From Psychrobacter sp. WY6 (GTDB lineage Bacteria; Pseudomonadota; Gammaproteobacteria; Pseudomonadales; Moraxellaceae), in assembly GCF_018448495.1 (NCBI RefSeq), contig NZ_CP049902.1, positions 3,224,001-3,288,000 on the forward strand: DNA of 64,000 bases, written 5' to 3'. This document shows positions 50,845 to 61,753 of this stretch, piece after piece (position 1 is the first letter of the stretch; every line of letters begins with the position of its first letter). Below the pieces are notes generated by a model. It was not told the origin of the DNA. It worked only from the letters and a program-made list of their open reading frames with translations, and did no database searches. The position numbers and the translations under genes were made by a program.

Positions 50845-51233
50845 CGCCCTAATCCATGATAGGAATAACCACGATATTTATACTCCTTTTTTGTGTTACT
50901 CACAAAAACTGATTTGAGATAATCGTAACCAATTATGATGCCCTGTTGAACACTCATATCTAGCCATGCTGATTGCCAAAATGGCTGTAGATAAATTATA
51001 GATTGGCAGTAACGGTAATATTTACGTTTTAACGAGGTTTTGTGAGGTTGGATTAGATAAAAAATGATCACTGTGAGGGTCGCATAATGACATTTTTAAA
51101 TAGTAGCATTTCTACATAGCGACATTTTTCCATGGCTACATTTTTGGATAGTTGCAGTGCAAACATATGCTCTAGTAGGGTCATTAGTCTATAGGTTGGC
51201 GTATTTATGAGCGCTATATCCCAATAATCAACT
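50845..51233. other. Intergenic stretch
   Basis: Leader of ktrB and trailer of the exporter gene. Between 51085 and 51150 there are several loose copies of GACATTTTT/CTACATTTTT. No gene or terminator was convincing. Confidence 0.35.
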
Positions 51234-52171
51234 TTACGTAGTTTCTGTCGATGTGGTCGCCATTTTCACCCCGCCCCATGTCACCAAACCAACGCCCAGT
51301 GCGATCAATGAAGCACCCAAAAATAGCCCTTCTGGCGGCATCTCACCCTGCAAAAAATAGCCACTGGCACACCGACAACTGCACCGACCGAGCCTAATAA
51401 GCTTAATAAAACAGGACCGCCGGTTTTTTGTAGTAAAAACAATAAAATTGACCCGCAAATACGGCGGCTTGTATGCCAATCAAACCTAGCAGCAACCAGT
51501 CTAGCGGCATTTTGACTGAAAAATTAGGCAACACACTAAATGACAGCAGCAACAGCGACGCCGCGATTAGCATACCTGGCGCGAGTGCGCTAGGTGATGC
51601 CTTATCAGGCCAGCGTAAGGTGCGATATATATTACCAATAGCCAGTAACTGGCCCGCAAAGCGCGATCAAAATCCAAAAAGTACTGGCGTCTGGCGTCGA
51701 AAACTTACGCGCTGCCAATACTCCTGCACCAAGAAGCGCCGCGGCCACACCCAAAGCGCGGACGATATTAAACTGCTCCATCCGCAGTGCCAATGCACCA
51801 AGATAAGTCAGCAATGGTGGAAGCGAGATAATGAGCGCGACGAAACCTGCACCCACATGTGGGATAGCCGAAAACAGTAGTAAATTAGAACCCGCAACAC
51901 TGATGAGCGCCGCCACAAAATAGTATTCAAAACTACGCGCATTTAAGGGAGGTAATTCGTGGCGTATTAATGCAACGATCAATAAAATAGCAGCAGCGCC
52001 CGTGATGGACCAAAAGAGAAATGCCAGTGGTGTAACACCTATCTCACCAGCATATTTTGCCAAATTGGTAGAAATACCAATCAGACCTCCTCCGCCTAAC
52101 AAGCAAGCAAAAGGGATGAACCATGTGCTGGTGTTGCGAGAAGCTTGCTGTTCTAAAGACTCACTCATCAA
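51234..52171 (-). CDS. EamA/DMT-family transporter (frameshifted)
   Basis: Ten-helix drug/metabolite exporter. The first half is intact: FIPFACLLGGGGLIGISTNL, TPLAFLFWSITGAAAILLIV, VAALISVAGSNLLLFSAIPH and VRALGVAAALLGAGVLAARK. After a shift near 51670 the second half reads QLLAIGNIYRTLRWPDKASP, and further shifts near 51460 and 51350 reach LFLGASLIALGVGLVTWGG. Its ATG (MMSES) overlaps the 3' end of the flavoprotein gene by 11 bp, so they are co-transcribed. Substrate unknown. Confidence 0.75.
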
Positions 52172-53354
52172 CTATCCCATTGGATGGTAACGCTGATGAC
52201 GATAGCTCAGACAAACCTAAACCTAAACCTTGTACTGCCTTATGTGCTGCGTCGATAGCACCAGCAATATAACCAGGAAACGCGTCTGACCATTCACTAG
52301 CGCTGCCCGTTAGGCAGTTTTGCCATGCACCTATGTTTGGCTTAGCGTTCGGTGCGACAGCATGTTGACCTGAGCCACTGGCATCAGCAGGCGTCGCGGT
52401 CAATGAATCTTGCGCCCAGTCTTTCAGATACTCAGCCGTTGGCGTCTCTGCCTGTGCACCAAATAAACGTACCAACTGCGCTCGGCAATGGGCTTTTAGC
52501 TCCATCTCTGAGACGCTTTGGCGTATGTGAGCAGGAACGCCAAAGAAGCCAAATAATGCACCATTGCCCTCTACCAAGGACGCATCATGAATCTCAGTAA
52601 GTGGCCCTACTGCACTTCGCGCTGAACCCGATAGTCCTTGATTGCGCCAAAATGGCGACTCATAAACCGCCACATATTTGGCATGTGGCGCCATCCATGT
52701 CGCGGTCTCTTGCCATTCATTTGCTAAATCTAGCGGTAAAGCTGGCTCGAATAGAAGATTAGCCGCCGCCAAACGAGGCGGTAGCGCAAGGAGCACATGT
52801 TGCGCTTGATAAGTAGTTGTTTGACCAGCTGTCATCTGTTCAGCGCTGCTCTCGCTCTCTATGCTGATACAGCGCTCAGTCTTGATCACACGCTTTACGA
52901 TTTGCCCCATGATAATGCGCGTAGGATTTAAACGCGCATACAGAGTGTTAATCAAGGATGCCATACCACCGACGAGACGCATAGACGGTGGCGAGCTTTG
53001 ATAGCCTTGGGTACGGATAGGCAACTGATTGGCGGCACGTTCAACCATCATATCGCCGTCCTCGAACTGCGCAAAACGTGGTAAATTCAACTTTTCAATA
53101 AGACTGCTCAACTGCGGCTGATACTCTGGCCAAAACCAAGATGGCCCTAAGTCGAAGCCATCGTTTGATTTTTCATTATCGACACTGTGACTACTAGCAT
53201 TCTGATCTACTGATGATTTCGCAACAGCGATGCGCCCGCCCAATCTATCACGCGCCTCAAGCAATATATAATCGATACCTTGTTGCTCTAACAAAAACGC
53301 TGCATATAAGCCACTCAAACCACCACCGATAATTGCAATAGGTAGGTTTTGCAT
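52161..53354 (-). CDS. FAD-dependent amine oxidase-like protein
   Basis: Intact 397-residue flavoprotein. N-terminal dinucleotide fold IAIIGGGLSGLYAAFLLEQQ followed by LEARDRLGGRIAVAKSS, the monoamine oxidase signature. Then LGPSWFWPEYQPQLSSLIEK, MRLVGGMASLINTLYARLNP and the C-terminal FAD motif with FPGYIAGAIDAAHKAVQGLG. The C-terminal aromatic-cage region is short compared with eukaryotic MAO. The substrate amine cannot be predicted. It overlaps the DMT exporter gene, hinting that the product or substrate is transported. Confidence 0.8.
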   Translation of the reverse strand: MQNLPIAIIGGGLSGLYAAFLLEQQGIDYILLEARDRLGGRIAVAKSSVDQNASSHSVDNEKSNDGFDLGPSWFWPEYQPQLSSLIEKLNLPRFAQFEDGDMMVERAANQLPIRTQGYQSSPPSMRLVGGMASLINTLYARLNPTRIIMGQIVKRVIKTERCISIESESSAEQMTAGQTTTYQAQHVLLALPPRLAAANLLFEPALPLDLANEWQETATWMAPHAKYVAVYESPFWRNQGLSGSARSAVGPLTEIHDASLVEGNGALFGFFGVPAHIRQSVSEMELKAHCRAQLVRLFGAQAETPTAEYLKDWAQDSLTATPADASGSGQHAVAPNAKPNIGAWQNCLTGSASEWSDAFPGYIAGAIDAAHKAVQGLGLGLSELSSSALPSNGIVDE

Positions 53355-53370
53355 AACAAATCATTCCTGC

Positions 53371-53817
53371 TTAGTTGAAGCTATTCAGTATTGAGTATTC
53401 AGCCAACAACTTGGTAAGCAGCTCGTCTATCTCAACCTTAAACTCTTTATCTTCAATCTTATTAGCCGTAATTTTAGCATTCTGTAGACTTTGAATAGCC
53501 GCTTCTTTGTTACCTGTCTCAAGCTGTAGTACCGCCATAGAAAAAGCAATCGACGACAGATGATCTTTTGAATTGATCGCCGTGGCTTTGACTAGCGCTT
53601 TGTCATAAATAACTAAGGCTTCATCCAAATCTTCTGTAAAGTCAGCAAGCGTTTCCCACTGTTCTGGATGGTCTTTATCGGTATTTTCATTATCGTTACA
53701 AATGGCTTCTAATTCAGCATAAAACCCATCAAATGCTGCTTGATTGCCTATATGATCAGCTTCCAATAACTCTTCAGCTAAAGTATAAATTGCTTTATAA
53801 ATTTTGGTATTAATCAT
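53371..53817 (-). CDS. Hypothetical helical TPR-like protein
   Basis: 148 residues, acidic, all-helical. Segments such as EDLDEALVIYDKALVKATAI, SIAFSMAVLQLETGNKEAAI and QSLQNAKITANKIEDKEFKV look like two or three degenerate tetratricopeptide repeats. No signal peptide. Intact, 16 bp upstream of the flavoprotein start on the same strand, so possibly its operon leader gene. No family name assigned. Confidence 0.6.
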   Translation of the reverse strand: MINTKIYKAIYTLAEELLEADHIGNQAAFDGFYAELEAICNDNENTDKDHPEQWETLADFTEDLDEALVIYDKALVKATAINSKDHLSSIAFSMAVLQLETGNKEAAIQSLQNAKITANKIEDKEFKVEIDELLTKLLAEYSILNSFN

Positions 53818-53948
53818 TGCTCATAACCTTTTATGAATTAGGATCTATAGTACTTGTTTTTCAGCCAATAGTACTTGGCGAATATTACTTGGTAAACAGT
53901 ACTTAGCTGGGATTATAACGCAATTCCACTAGCCAAAATGACTGACAC

Positions 53949-53985
53949 AAAAAAAGGATGCGATAGTCGATATCACACCCTTTTT
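53949..53985 (-). terminator. Terminator after the DsrE-like gene
   Basis: On the minus strand, an imperfect stem GGGTGTGATAT / TATCGCATCC with a run of T. It lies just past the stop at 54018. Confidence 0.65.
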
Positions 53986-54017
53986 ATTCATCAAACTACT
54001 AATTATTTTTTATCTGC

Positions 54018-54506
54018 CTAAAAGCTCATTATCTTGGTGGTTTGATCGACCATTAGCGCTCCGATATCAGCAGGATCAGCAGCACTCACGCCATCAATCA
54101 GTGCCGACTGGTCAATACCCTTACCCGGTAGATAGAGTGCGCAAACCTCAACCTTAGTATTGGTATTCTTCATCACCATTTGCATCAAACCCTGTGGGCT
54201 CATATTTTTAGGCGGTTGCGCTGTGGTCACACTTTTTGGCGCATCACGGAGTGCCATATCACCGGCTGGACCGCAGAGCAATACTCGAGTATTGGCACCT
54301 TGCTGCGCGGATTGCATGGTCAGTACCATCGACATCAGCTGCACTTGAGCATCCTCTGAGGTCACATTTATCAACACCGATAGCGTCGGTTTTTTATTCT
54401 CTGGAATGACGTCACTCTTTTGTGACATAGCATTGGTCGCTGTACAGACAACCATCAGTGAGGCGGCGCTTATAGCAAGTGCAGTAGCAACTATCCGTTT
54501 CATCAT
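54018..54506 (-). CDS. Exported DsrE-like protein
   Basis: About 162 residues from the ATG at 54506, with GGAGAG immediately upstream as ribosome site. The signal peptide ends near ATNAMSQ. The mature domain is DsrE/YchN-like: PTLSVLINVTSEDAQVQLMS, ANTRVLLCGPAGDMALRDAP, KVEVCALYLPGKGIDQSALI. Two Cys (LLCGPAG and EVCALY) might act in sulfur transfer or redox. Periplasmic versions are found in many proteobacteria but their role is unclear. Confidence 0.72.
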   Translation of the reverse strand: MMKRIVATALAISAASLMVVCTATNAMSQKSDVIPENKKPTLSVLINVTSEDAQVQLMSMVLTMQSAQQGANTRVLLCGPAGDMALRDAPKSVTTAQPPKNMSPQGLMQMVMKNTNTKVEVCALYLPGKGIDQSALIDGVSAADPADIGALMVDQTTKIMSF

Positions 54507-54622
54507 CTCTCTCTCCATTTATCAACAATCATTAAAATCATCGTCATTAAACTATACACTAAAATATATTAATAAAATGTATAATATTATTTGATAAGAA
54601 AGTTATGATAAGAAATACAATC

Positions 54623-54645
54623 TGTGGCGTGTCCTCATTTTGAGA
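54623..54645. mobile_element. Fragment of MITE family 1
   Basis: TGGCGTGTCCTCATTTTGAG matches the left terminal repeat only. It lies next to the YgjP-like gene end. Confidence 0.4.
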
Positions 54646-54667
54646 AGAAAAGAATACAGCACTGCGA

Positions 54668-55159
54668 TCAACTCAATTCGCGCCAGTGCAACCACAACCG
54701 CGTATCAAGCTCAAACTGATGATACTCAGGCTCCATATGACAGCATAATTGATAAAACGCTTTGTTGTGCTCATGCTCTTTAAAATGCGCCAACTCATGC
54801 ACGACAATCATGCGCAGAAACTCAGGCGGTGCTTCTTGAAATAAGCTCGCTACCGTGATGCTGTTATGCGATTTTAGCTTACTGCCCTGTATGCGAGACT
54901 GGGTGGTATGAATACCTAGCGCATGTTTGAGAACCGTTAATTTACTGCTATAGCTGACATTTGATAACTGTCCCACTTTGCGCATATATTGGTTTTTTAT
55001 CTCATTGATATACTGATAAAGCGCCTTATCACTTTTTATTTGGTGCTGAGTGGGATACTTTTTTTCTAGATATGCGCCTAATTTACCATCGCTAATCAGC
55101 AATGCCGCTTGGGTCTGCACTTGCTCAGAATAATGAGCGATATACTTTAATGTGGTCAC
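54668..55159 (-). CDS. YgjP-like metal-dependent hydrolase
   Basis: 163 residues with the zinc motif VVHELAHFKEHEHNKAFYQL (HExxH plus downstream His), followed by CCHMEPEYHQFE. Related to the YgjP/DUF45 (WLM-like) metallopeptidase group, though the N-terminal half here is more divergent. Cytoplasmic, intact. E. coli YgjP has been called a putative nucleotidase or peptidase; activity is unproven. Single gene. Confidence 0.8.
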   Translation of the reverse strand: MTTLKYIAHYSEQVQTQAALLISDGKLGAYLEKKYPTQHQIKSDKALYQYINEIKNQYMRKVGQLSNVSYSSKLTVLKHALGIHTTQSRIQGSKLKSHNSITVASLFQEAPPEFLRMIVVHELAHFKEHEHNKAFYQLCCHMEPEYHQFELDTRLWLHWRELS

Positions 55160-55250
55160 AAACTTATCCTTTGCTAATATTTCGAAACTGATAATCCGAA
55201 ACGTATCTTTATATATTTTACCCTATATCTACTGATTTTATTTTTCATAA

Positions 55251-55294
55251 AACAAACCCCACAAGCTGCATTCAACTTATGGGGTTGTTTGTTA
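55251..55294 (-). terminator. Terminator after betT
   Basis: AACAACCCCATAAG and CTTGTGGGGTTTGTT arms on the minus strand, about 60 bp past the betT stop, with a T-rich tail. Confidence 0.75.
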
Positions 55295-55350
55295 CGATGT
55301 TTTTACTTAAGTGTTTTTACTTAAATATTCAGGACGTGTTGATAAATCAA

Positions 55351-57396
55351 TTAACGCTCTAAATGTAGATACTGCAAATGGCGCTCGTACTGATTTAAGA
55401 TATCGACCAACACTTGCTCTTTGGAGTAACCAACCAAGTCATACTCTTGAGAGCCTTCACTTAAGAACACTTCCGCACGGTAATAGTACTCTGCATTCTT
55501 AGTTGATGTGCTTAATGTAAAGTTAGGACGCTCCGCTTTAATCAAATTCACTTCATAAATAAAGTCGTCTTCATTACCATGTCCAACCCGTAATTTCAGA
55601 CCATCTATTTGACCGCTACTCTCATCCATGCCTTCATCTATATCTTGTCCGATATGTTCAGGGTTACGGATGTCCAAAGAGGTTTTTAGACCGCCTGCCG
55701 CAAATTCTTTTTCAACTTCTGTCATGGCAGGTCTAACCACATTTTGTAAAAAGCGTTCAACTTGTGCATGTCTAGGGAAACTGACAATGCGTTGCAAGCG
55801 TGCTCTCCAGCTCTTACCACTATCCAGCACATTAGCCGTACCAATCGTACTGGCCTTACGTTTATTGCCTTCTTCTTTTAATGATCTCCACATCGACACC
55901 ATATAGAGCACAAGGATAAGCGAGAATGGCAAACCAGCAATCACAGATACTGACTGCAATGAGGCAAAGCCACCAGCGAATAATAATCCCAAAGTGATAA
56001 GACCTGTTGCTGCTGCCCAAAACAGGCGCAACCAAACAGGAGCGTCAGTGTCATTAGTCATGCCACGTGAGCTCAAATTCGCTAATACTAAAGCGCCTGA
56101 GTCCGCTGAAGTCACAAAGAATACTAAACCAATGACCACACCAGCGAATGATAAAACGTCACTGTAAGGAAAATACTCAAACAAGGCAAACATACCCATC
56201 GCGGCATCATTGACGGCGATTTCGCCAAGCTCAGTTGCCCCATTAGCAACCAAGTCTATCGCCGAATTACCAAAGATAGAGAACCAGGCAAAAATGAAAC
56301 CCAGCGGAATAAACATCACGCCAAAGACAAACTCACGTAAGGTACGACCACGGCTAATACGCGCGATAAATAGACCAACAAATGGTGCCCAAGCGACCCA
56401 CCATGCCCAGAAAAATATCGTCCAGCCTGACTTCCAATCGGCACCAGCAGTACCGTCATAGGCATATACATCGAAAGTTTTAAAGAGAATGGTTTGGAAA
56501 TATTGACCAATATTTTGGGTAAAGGTATTCAGCAAATACACTGTATTACCCATCACCAATATGGCGATTAATAGCAATATCGACGATAGCATATTAAATT
56601 CAGATAAACGGCGTACGCCTTTTTCAACACCCGTCATCGCAGAGATAGCCGCAGCAACAACCACCCCTAAGATAATCAGGCTCTGTACCATTTTGCTAGA
56701 CTCGATACCGAAAACATGAGTCAAACCCGCATTGGCCTGCAATACCCCAATGCCTAAGCTGGTGGCGATACCCATTAAGGTGCAAACAACACCAAAGGTA
56801 TCAATACCATCGCCAAGCCAGCCCTTAATCAAACGCTCACCAAAGATAGGCGTCAGTGGTGAACGCAGTGCCAATGGCATGTTTTTACGATACGCAAAGT
56901 ACGCCAATGCCATACCGATTAGTGCATAAATACCCCAACCATGTAGCCCCCAATGTAAAAAAGTTTGCGCAAGTGCTTCGCGCATCGCTTCTGCACTGGC
57001 AGGCTCTAACCCAGTATGCGGCGTCAGATAATGCATCAACGGCTCAGACGCACCAAAAAACAATAAATCGATGCCGATACCAGCGGAGAACAGCATCGCC
57101 GCCCATGCTAGGAAAGGAAACTGGGCTTTTTCGTGATCTTGCCCAAGCTTGATATCGCCGTATTTAGAAAAACCAACAAATAGTGCAAATATACTATAAG
57201 CGGCAACCACCAGCATGTAATACCAGCCAAAACTCTCTGATACCCATGCCATGCTTGAGCTTAATAGTGCCTCACTATAATCTGGAAACGCAATCGTCCA
57301 GATAATTAATAAAATAGAAATAATAGCTGAACCTAAAAAAACCGTCTTGTTTAGAGTCAGGGGTTTCGTCGCATCTTTTGATGGCGAGCTGTACAT
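55351..57396 (-). CDS. betT: BCCT-family choline/betaine transporter BetT
   Basis: Twelve-helix transporter importing choline for betaine synthesis. The start chosen is MYSSPSKDATKPL at 57396; upstream in-frame codons lie in a tandem repeat. Landmarks: MLFSAGIGIDLLFFGASEPL, TFLHWGLHGWGIYALIGMAL, the TM8 Trp signature FFWAWWVAWAPFVGLFIARI and FVTSADSGALVLANL. A long cytoplasmic C-terminal tail of about 170 residues (ending LVDILNQYERHLQYLHLER), as in osmoregulated E. coli BetT. Intact, 681 residues. Downstream of betA on the same strand. Confidence 0.92.
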   Translation of the reverse strand: MYSSPSKDATKPLTLNKTVFLGSAIISILLIIWTIAFPDYSEALLSSSMAWVSESFGWYYMLVVAAYSIFALFVGFSKYGDIKLGQDHEKAQFPFLAWAAMLFSAGIGIDLLFFGASEPLMHYLTPHTGLEPASAEAMREALAQTFLHWGLHGWGIYALIGMALAYFAYRKNMPLALRSPLTPIFGERLIKGWLGDGIDTFGVVCTLMGIATSLGIGVLQANAGLTHVFGIESSKMVQSLIILGVVVAAAISAMTGVEKGVRRLSEFNMLSSILLLIAILVMGNTVYLLNTFTQNIGQYFQTILFKTFDVYAYDGTAGADWKSGWTIFFWAWWVAWAPFVGLFIARISRGRTLREFVFGVMFIPLGFIFAWFSIFGNSAIDLVANGATELGEIAVNDAAMGMFALFEYFPYSDVLSFAGVVIGLVFFVTSADSGALVLANLSSRGMTNDTDAPVWLRLFWAAATGLITLGLLFAGGFASLQSVSVIAGLPFSLILVLYMVSMWRSLKEEGNKRKASTIGTANVLDSGKSWRARLQRIVSFPRHAQVERFLQNVVRPAMTEVEKEFAAGGLKTSLDIRNPEHIGQDIDEGMDESSGQIDGLKLRVGHGNEDDFIYEVNLIKAERPNFTLSTSTKNAEYYYRAEVFLSEGSQEYDLVGYSKEQVLVDILNQYERHLQYLHLER

Positions 57397-57486
57397 AAAA
57401 GACCTCAATAGGTAAATTAAACAGGGTCTGATATTGATTTGTCCGTCATAACTTGATGACTGTATGACGCACAAAGCAGTACCAAT

Positions 57487-57540
57487 AAATAAAAATTGTG
57501 ATGTAAATAAAAATTGTGATGTAAATAAAAAATTTAAATG
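57487..57540. repeat. 18-bp tandem repeat upstream of betT
   Basis: Two perfect copies of AAATAAAAATTGTGATGT (57487-57504, 57505-57522) and a third partial copy. AT-rich, in the betT leader. Confidence 0.85.
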
Positions 57541-57595
57541 ACAATCAAAGGCAGCCACAACAGTATTAAAAATACTTAATACGTTAGCGCTGATG

Positions 57596-57625
57596 AAAAA
57601 GACCTTTGCGTGGAAAGGTCTTTTT
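57596..57625 (-). terminator. Terminator after betA
   Basis: AAAAAGACCTTT and AAAGGTCTTTTT arms around a 6-nt loop. It suggests that betT has its own promoter rather than full dependence on betBA. Confidence 0.85.
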
Positions 57626-57672
57626 GATGAGATTCTCTTATATGATTATTGAATAAATAGTTCATCAGTCGC

Positions 57673-59378
57673 TTAGACAGCAGAGCCATATGCGCGCATC
57701 GGCTCGACTCTAAGCGGTGCACCATTGGCAACGTAATAATCTACGGTCGAGCGTGGTAGCTGCTTGCCACGCATCTTATCAACGATTTTTTCGGCAAGCA
57801 TAATGGTGGTGGCGTTTAAATTGCCACTGATGATATTTGGCATAATCGACGCATCAACGACGCGCAAGCCATCGATGCCGTGTACGAGTCCTTCGCCATT
57901 GACGACCGAATCATTACCTTCACCCATCGCACAGGTACAAGACGGATGATAAGCCGTTTCACTATGATTACGGACATATTCGTCGAGCTGAGCATCAGTC
58001 ACCAAGTCATCGGTTGGCGCGATCGAGCGACCACGATAAGGGTCGAGCGCTGGCTGATGCATAATCTCACGGGTGATACGCATTGCCGCACGCACGGAAC
58101 TCGTGCCAGTCTTGGTCGTGCGACATATAGTTAAATAAGATACTTGGATGGGCGCTTGGGTCTTTCGAAGTTAGCTTGACGCGACCACGACTTGGCGAGC
58201 GTAATGACCCTACATGCGCTTGGAAACTGTGCGACTTCACGGCACTGCGACCATCGTAGCGCACTGCTAATGGCAAGAAGTGGTACTGGATATTAGGATG
58301 GGTAAACTTCTCATCGGTGCGAATGAAACCGCCCCCTTCAAACTGATTTGAGGCGCCCAGCCCTGTGCCATTGAACAACCATTCGGCACCGATAGCGGGC
58401 TTATTCCACCATTTATTGGCAGGCGCAATCGACACTGGCAGCTTACATTCGTACTGCATATACAGCTCTAAATGGTCTTGCAGGTTATTACCCACACCTG
58501 GTAAATCTAGAATTTCGTTGACACCCAAATCTTTGAGCCATTGACCAGGACCAATACCAGAGCGCTGCAATAATTGCGGCGAGGCAATCGCACCAGAGGA
58601 GACAATCACTTCACGAGAGGCACGAAAGTTCTTAGTTTGACCTTGATGCTCTACTTTGACACCGATAGCACGCTTACCATCGAACAATATTACATCGGTC
58701 AATGCACCCGTCAAAATGGTGATATTGCTGCGTGGTTTAGCACGGTCCAAATACCCACGTGCCGTTGAGGCGCGGCGACCATTAGGCGTGACAAAGCGAT
58801 CCATCGGCCCAAAGCCTTCTTGTTGATAGCCGTTTAAATCATCCGTGCTTGGATAACCTGCTTGCACGCCTGCTTCGATCATCGCTTGGAACAGCGGATT
58901 GACCCCTGGTTTTGAAGTGGTCATCTCGACGGGACCACCGACGCCATGATAGTCAGTCATCACCAGCGTCGCGATTTTCTAACTTTTTGAAATAAGGCAG
59001 GCAGTCCAAATACGTCCAGTCTTCTAAACCTTTAATCTCAGACCAATCGTCAAAATCCAAGGCATTACCACGGATATAACACATCCCATTAATCAGAGAC
59101 GAGCCACCTAACCCTTTACCACGACCACAATCCATGACGCGGTTATTCATATAGGGCTCAGGGTCTGTTTTGTAGCCCCAGTTATAAGTCGTGCCTTGTA
59201 ACGGCATGGCGAGCGCCGCTGGCATCTGAGTACGAAAGTCTAAGCGATGGTCTGGACGACCCGCCTCTAACAGCAACACCTTAATGTTGGCATCTTCGGT
59301 CAAACGGGTGGCCAGCACATTGCCTGCTGAGCCTGCGCCGACGATGATGTAGTCATATTCAGGTGTGGTTGATGTCAT
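57673..59378 (-). CDS. betA: Choline dehydrogenase BetA (two 4-bp duplications break the frame)
   Basis: GMC oxidoreductase converting choline to betaine aldehyde. Start [20 protein letters not shown] with the FAD fold; GMC signature 1 in [20 protein letters not shown]; signature 2 in [20 protein letters not shown]-terminal His region [20 protein letters not shown] and [20 protein letters not shown]. Unlike most breaks in the window, these two coincide with tandem 4-bp duplications: GACTGACT near 58955 and GTGCGTGC near 58090. Removing one copy of each restores [16 protein letters not shown] and [20 protein letters not shown]. About 566 residues. Follows betB. Confidence 0.9.
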
Positions 59379-59495
59379 AAAACGCTCCATAATATTAAAA
59401 AATCCATCATTTCATATCAGTAAGGCGGTGCCAAAAGGACAAATTAGTCCTAATAATTCAGCCTTACCGTTTTAAAAATTTCACAGCACAAGTGA

Positions 59496-61010
59496 TTAAA
59501 ATACCGATTCAAACTTACCAAGCTCTACTTGGATAGATTTGGTCTGCGTATAATGCTCAAGGGCTTCAATGCCGTTTTCGCGGCCAATACCTGAGTGCTT
59601 ATAACCACCCACTGGCATTTGTGCAGCCGACTCGCCCCACGTATTTAACCAGCAGATACCCGCTTCAATCTGTGCAATCACGCGATGCGCTCGGGTCAAA
59701 TCAGCGGTCACGACCCCAGCTGCCAAACCATACTCGGTATCATTGGCGCGGCGAATCACTTCTTCTTCAGTCTCATAAGTCAATATCGACATCACTGGGC
59801 CAAATATTTCCTCACGTACAATAGTCATTTCATCGGTGCAATCAGTGAATACCGTCGGTGCGACGAATGCGCCATTTGCCAATTTACCTGTTGTGATACG
59901 TTCACCACCCGTCAATAGACGTGCACCGCTAGCCTTACCTTGCTCGATATAACCAAGCACTCTTTCCATATGTGGGAAGCTGACCAATGGACCCATGTTG
60001 ATGTTCTCATCCATCGGATCGCCCAATTTAATACGCTCGACACGCAATAATATGGCTTCTTCAAACTTAGCTTGTAAGGCTTTAGGGATAAACACACGCG
60101 TGCCATTGGTACAGACCTGACCACTGCTATAGAAGTTCGCCATCATCGCGATATCAGCGGCGGTATCGATATCCGCATCATCAAATATAATCAAGGGCGA
60201 CTTACCGCCAAGCTCCAAGGTTACGTCTTTCAGCGACGAAGATGCCGCACTCGCCATCACTTTTTTACCCGTTGGTACGCCACCCGTGAACGATACCTTT
60301 GCGATATCAGGATGCTGAGTTAACGCTTCACCGACTTTATAATCGCCTTGCACAACGTTAAAGACGCCATCTGGCAGACCCGCTTCTGTCAATATTTCCG
60401 CTAACTTTAATGCAGTCAATGGCGTGACTTCTGAGGGTTTGAAAATCATTGCATTACCAGCGGCTAATGCTGGCGCTGCCTTCCACATCGCGATTTGAAT
60501 AGGATAGTTCCACGCACCGATACCTGCGACGACGCCAAGTGGCTCGCGGCGAGTATAGACAAAGCTAGTATCACGCAATGGAATCTGACGACCTTCTATC
60601 ATCGGCGCAAGCCCTGCATAATACTCAACCACATCAGCACCAGTCACGATATCGACATATTTGGTTTCAGAGAGTGCTTTGCCCGTGTCTTTGGTTTCAA
60701 GTAACGCGAGTACATCGTTGCGCTCACGTAATATCGCAACCGCCTTTAGCAAAATACGACTGCGCTCAACCGCCGTCATCGCCGCCCAAACTTTTTGACC
60801 TTTTTGTGCCGCTTTTACCGCTTCATTAATCTGTTCACTGGTCGTTTGCTGAACGGTAGTTAACACTTCACCCGTGGCTGGATTGATGTCTTCAAAAGTA
60901 GCAAGCGATTCGTCGATTGCTAAGTAACGACCATTAATATAAGCAGTTTGAACCTTCTCTAAATCAATGATGTCTGTTAAGTTGTTGAGGTCTGTTTTTG
61001 AATCTGTCAT
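59496..61010 (-). CDS. betB: Betaine aldehyde dehydrogenase BetB
   Basis: NAD(P)-dependent oxidation of betaine aldehyde to glycine betaine. Intact, 504 residues. Aldehyde dehydrogenase motifs: [38 protein letters not shown], catalytic Glu in [16 protein letters not shown] and catalytic Cys in [17 protein letters not shown]-terminal [16 protein letters not shown] is the BetB-type ending. Upstream of betA by 117 bp, likely one operon giving osmoprotection. Confidence 0.93.
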   Translation of the reverse strand: MTDSKTDLNNLTDIIDLEKVQTAYINGRYLAIDESLATFEDINPATGEVLTTVQQTTSEQINEAVKAAQKGQKVWAAMTAVERSRILLKAVAILRERNDVLALLETKDTGKALSETKYVDIVTGADVVEYYAGLAPMIEGRQIPLRDTSFVYTRREPLGVVAGIGAWNYPIQIAMWKAAPALAAGNAMIFKPSEVTPLTALKLAEILTEAGLPDGVFNVVQGDYKVGEALTQHPDIAKVSFTGGVPTGKKVMASAASSSLKDVTLELGGKSPLIIFDDADIDTAADIAMMANFYSSGQVCTNGTRVFIPKALQAKFEEAILLRVERIKLGDPMDENINMGPLVSFPHMERVLGYIEQGKASGARLLTGGERITTGKLANGAFVAPTVFTDCTDEMTIVREEIFGPVMSILTYETEEEVIRRANDTEYGLAAGVVTADLTRAHRVIAQIEAGICWLNTWGESAAQMPVGGYKHSGIGRENGIEALEHYTQTKSIQVELGKFESVF

Positions 61011-61181
61011 GCGGTGCTCCTATTAACGACTGGCAAAAGCCTTATAAACAAACTAATGCTAAATGATGTCGTCATGGGTTAAATGTTTAAAATAAATTTA
61101 TATAGCCTATTGCTACAAGCCTGTCTTTCAATGCTTTTTTAATAAAAAGTCTGCTTTGAGCAATCATTTAAGAACAGTATT

Positions 61182-61752
61182 TTATTCATTCTCAAGTTGC
61201 GTCATTTTTATCAAACGCTTATGAATAGAGGTTTTATCTGAGATACTAATCCCCGAAAAATCAGAGAGCCAAATACCATCAGCCACTAGACGTACCATAC
61301 ATAATGTTTCGGTATTGTCAGTTGCTTGATGTTTTTTTAATTGCGCATTTGCCCACTTGGCCCACAACTCACGTAACTCGCTATCGCCTAGCATCAATGC
61401 ATATAAGGTTGCTTGACTATCGAGCTCTTCCTGACCCTTTTCGCCTAAGCTAATCGTGGCATTGATATAAGCACGAGTAAAAGAGCCATAATGCACAGGG
61501 TCTTCTGCCATGGCTTGATTGACTTCTGCCTCAAACCTCGCCATCGCATCATGAAACACTTCAAGAATGAGTGCATTTTTAGTGGTGAAATGATGCATCC
61601 CCGCCTTTGGTCACCCCGACCGCATCAGCGACCGACTGAAAGGTCACTTTTGATAAGCCCTGCTCTAACGTGATTCGCGCTGCCTGATCTAGTAGCGCAC
61701 GCCGGACAACTTCGGGCTGTTTTTTACGTTTGTAAGCGTTTTCCATTTCCAT
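61182..61752 (-). CDS. TetR/AcrR family regulator (frameshifted)
   Basis: About 190 residues. HTH: ALLDQAARITLEQGLSKVTF then QSVADAVGVTKGGMHHFTTK; one extra G in the GGGG near 61612 breaks the frame. C-terminal ligand domain FEAEVNQAMAEDPVHYGSFT. Although next to betB, the sequence does not look like BetI (no IALIARLAGVS-type segment). It starts 1 bp after the stop of the SMR efflux gene, so it is more likely the repressor of that pump. The 16-bp palindrome at 62135 is its candidate operator. Confidence 0.8.
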
Positions 61753-61753
61753 A

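Noticed and set aside
61182..61752. Calling the TetR gene betI
   Set aside because: Sequence around the helix-turn-helix differs from BetI and the gene is coupled to the SMR pump, so a neutral name was used.
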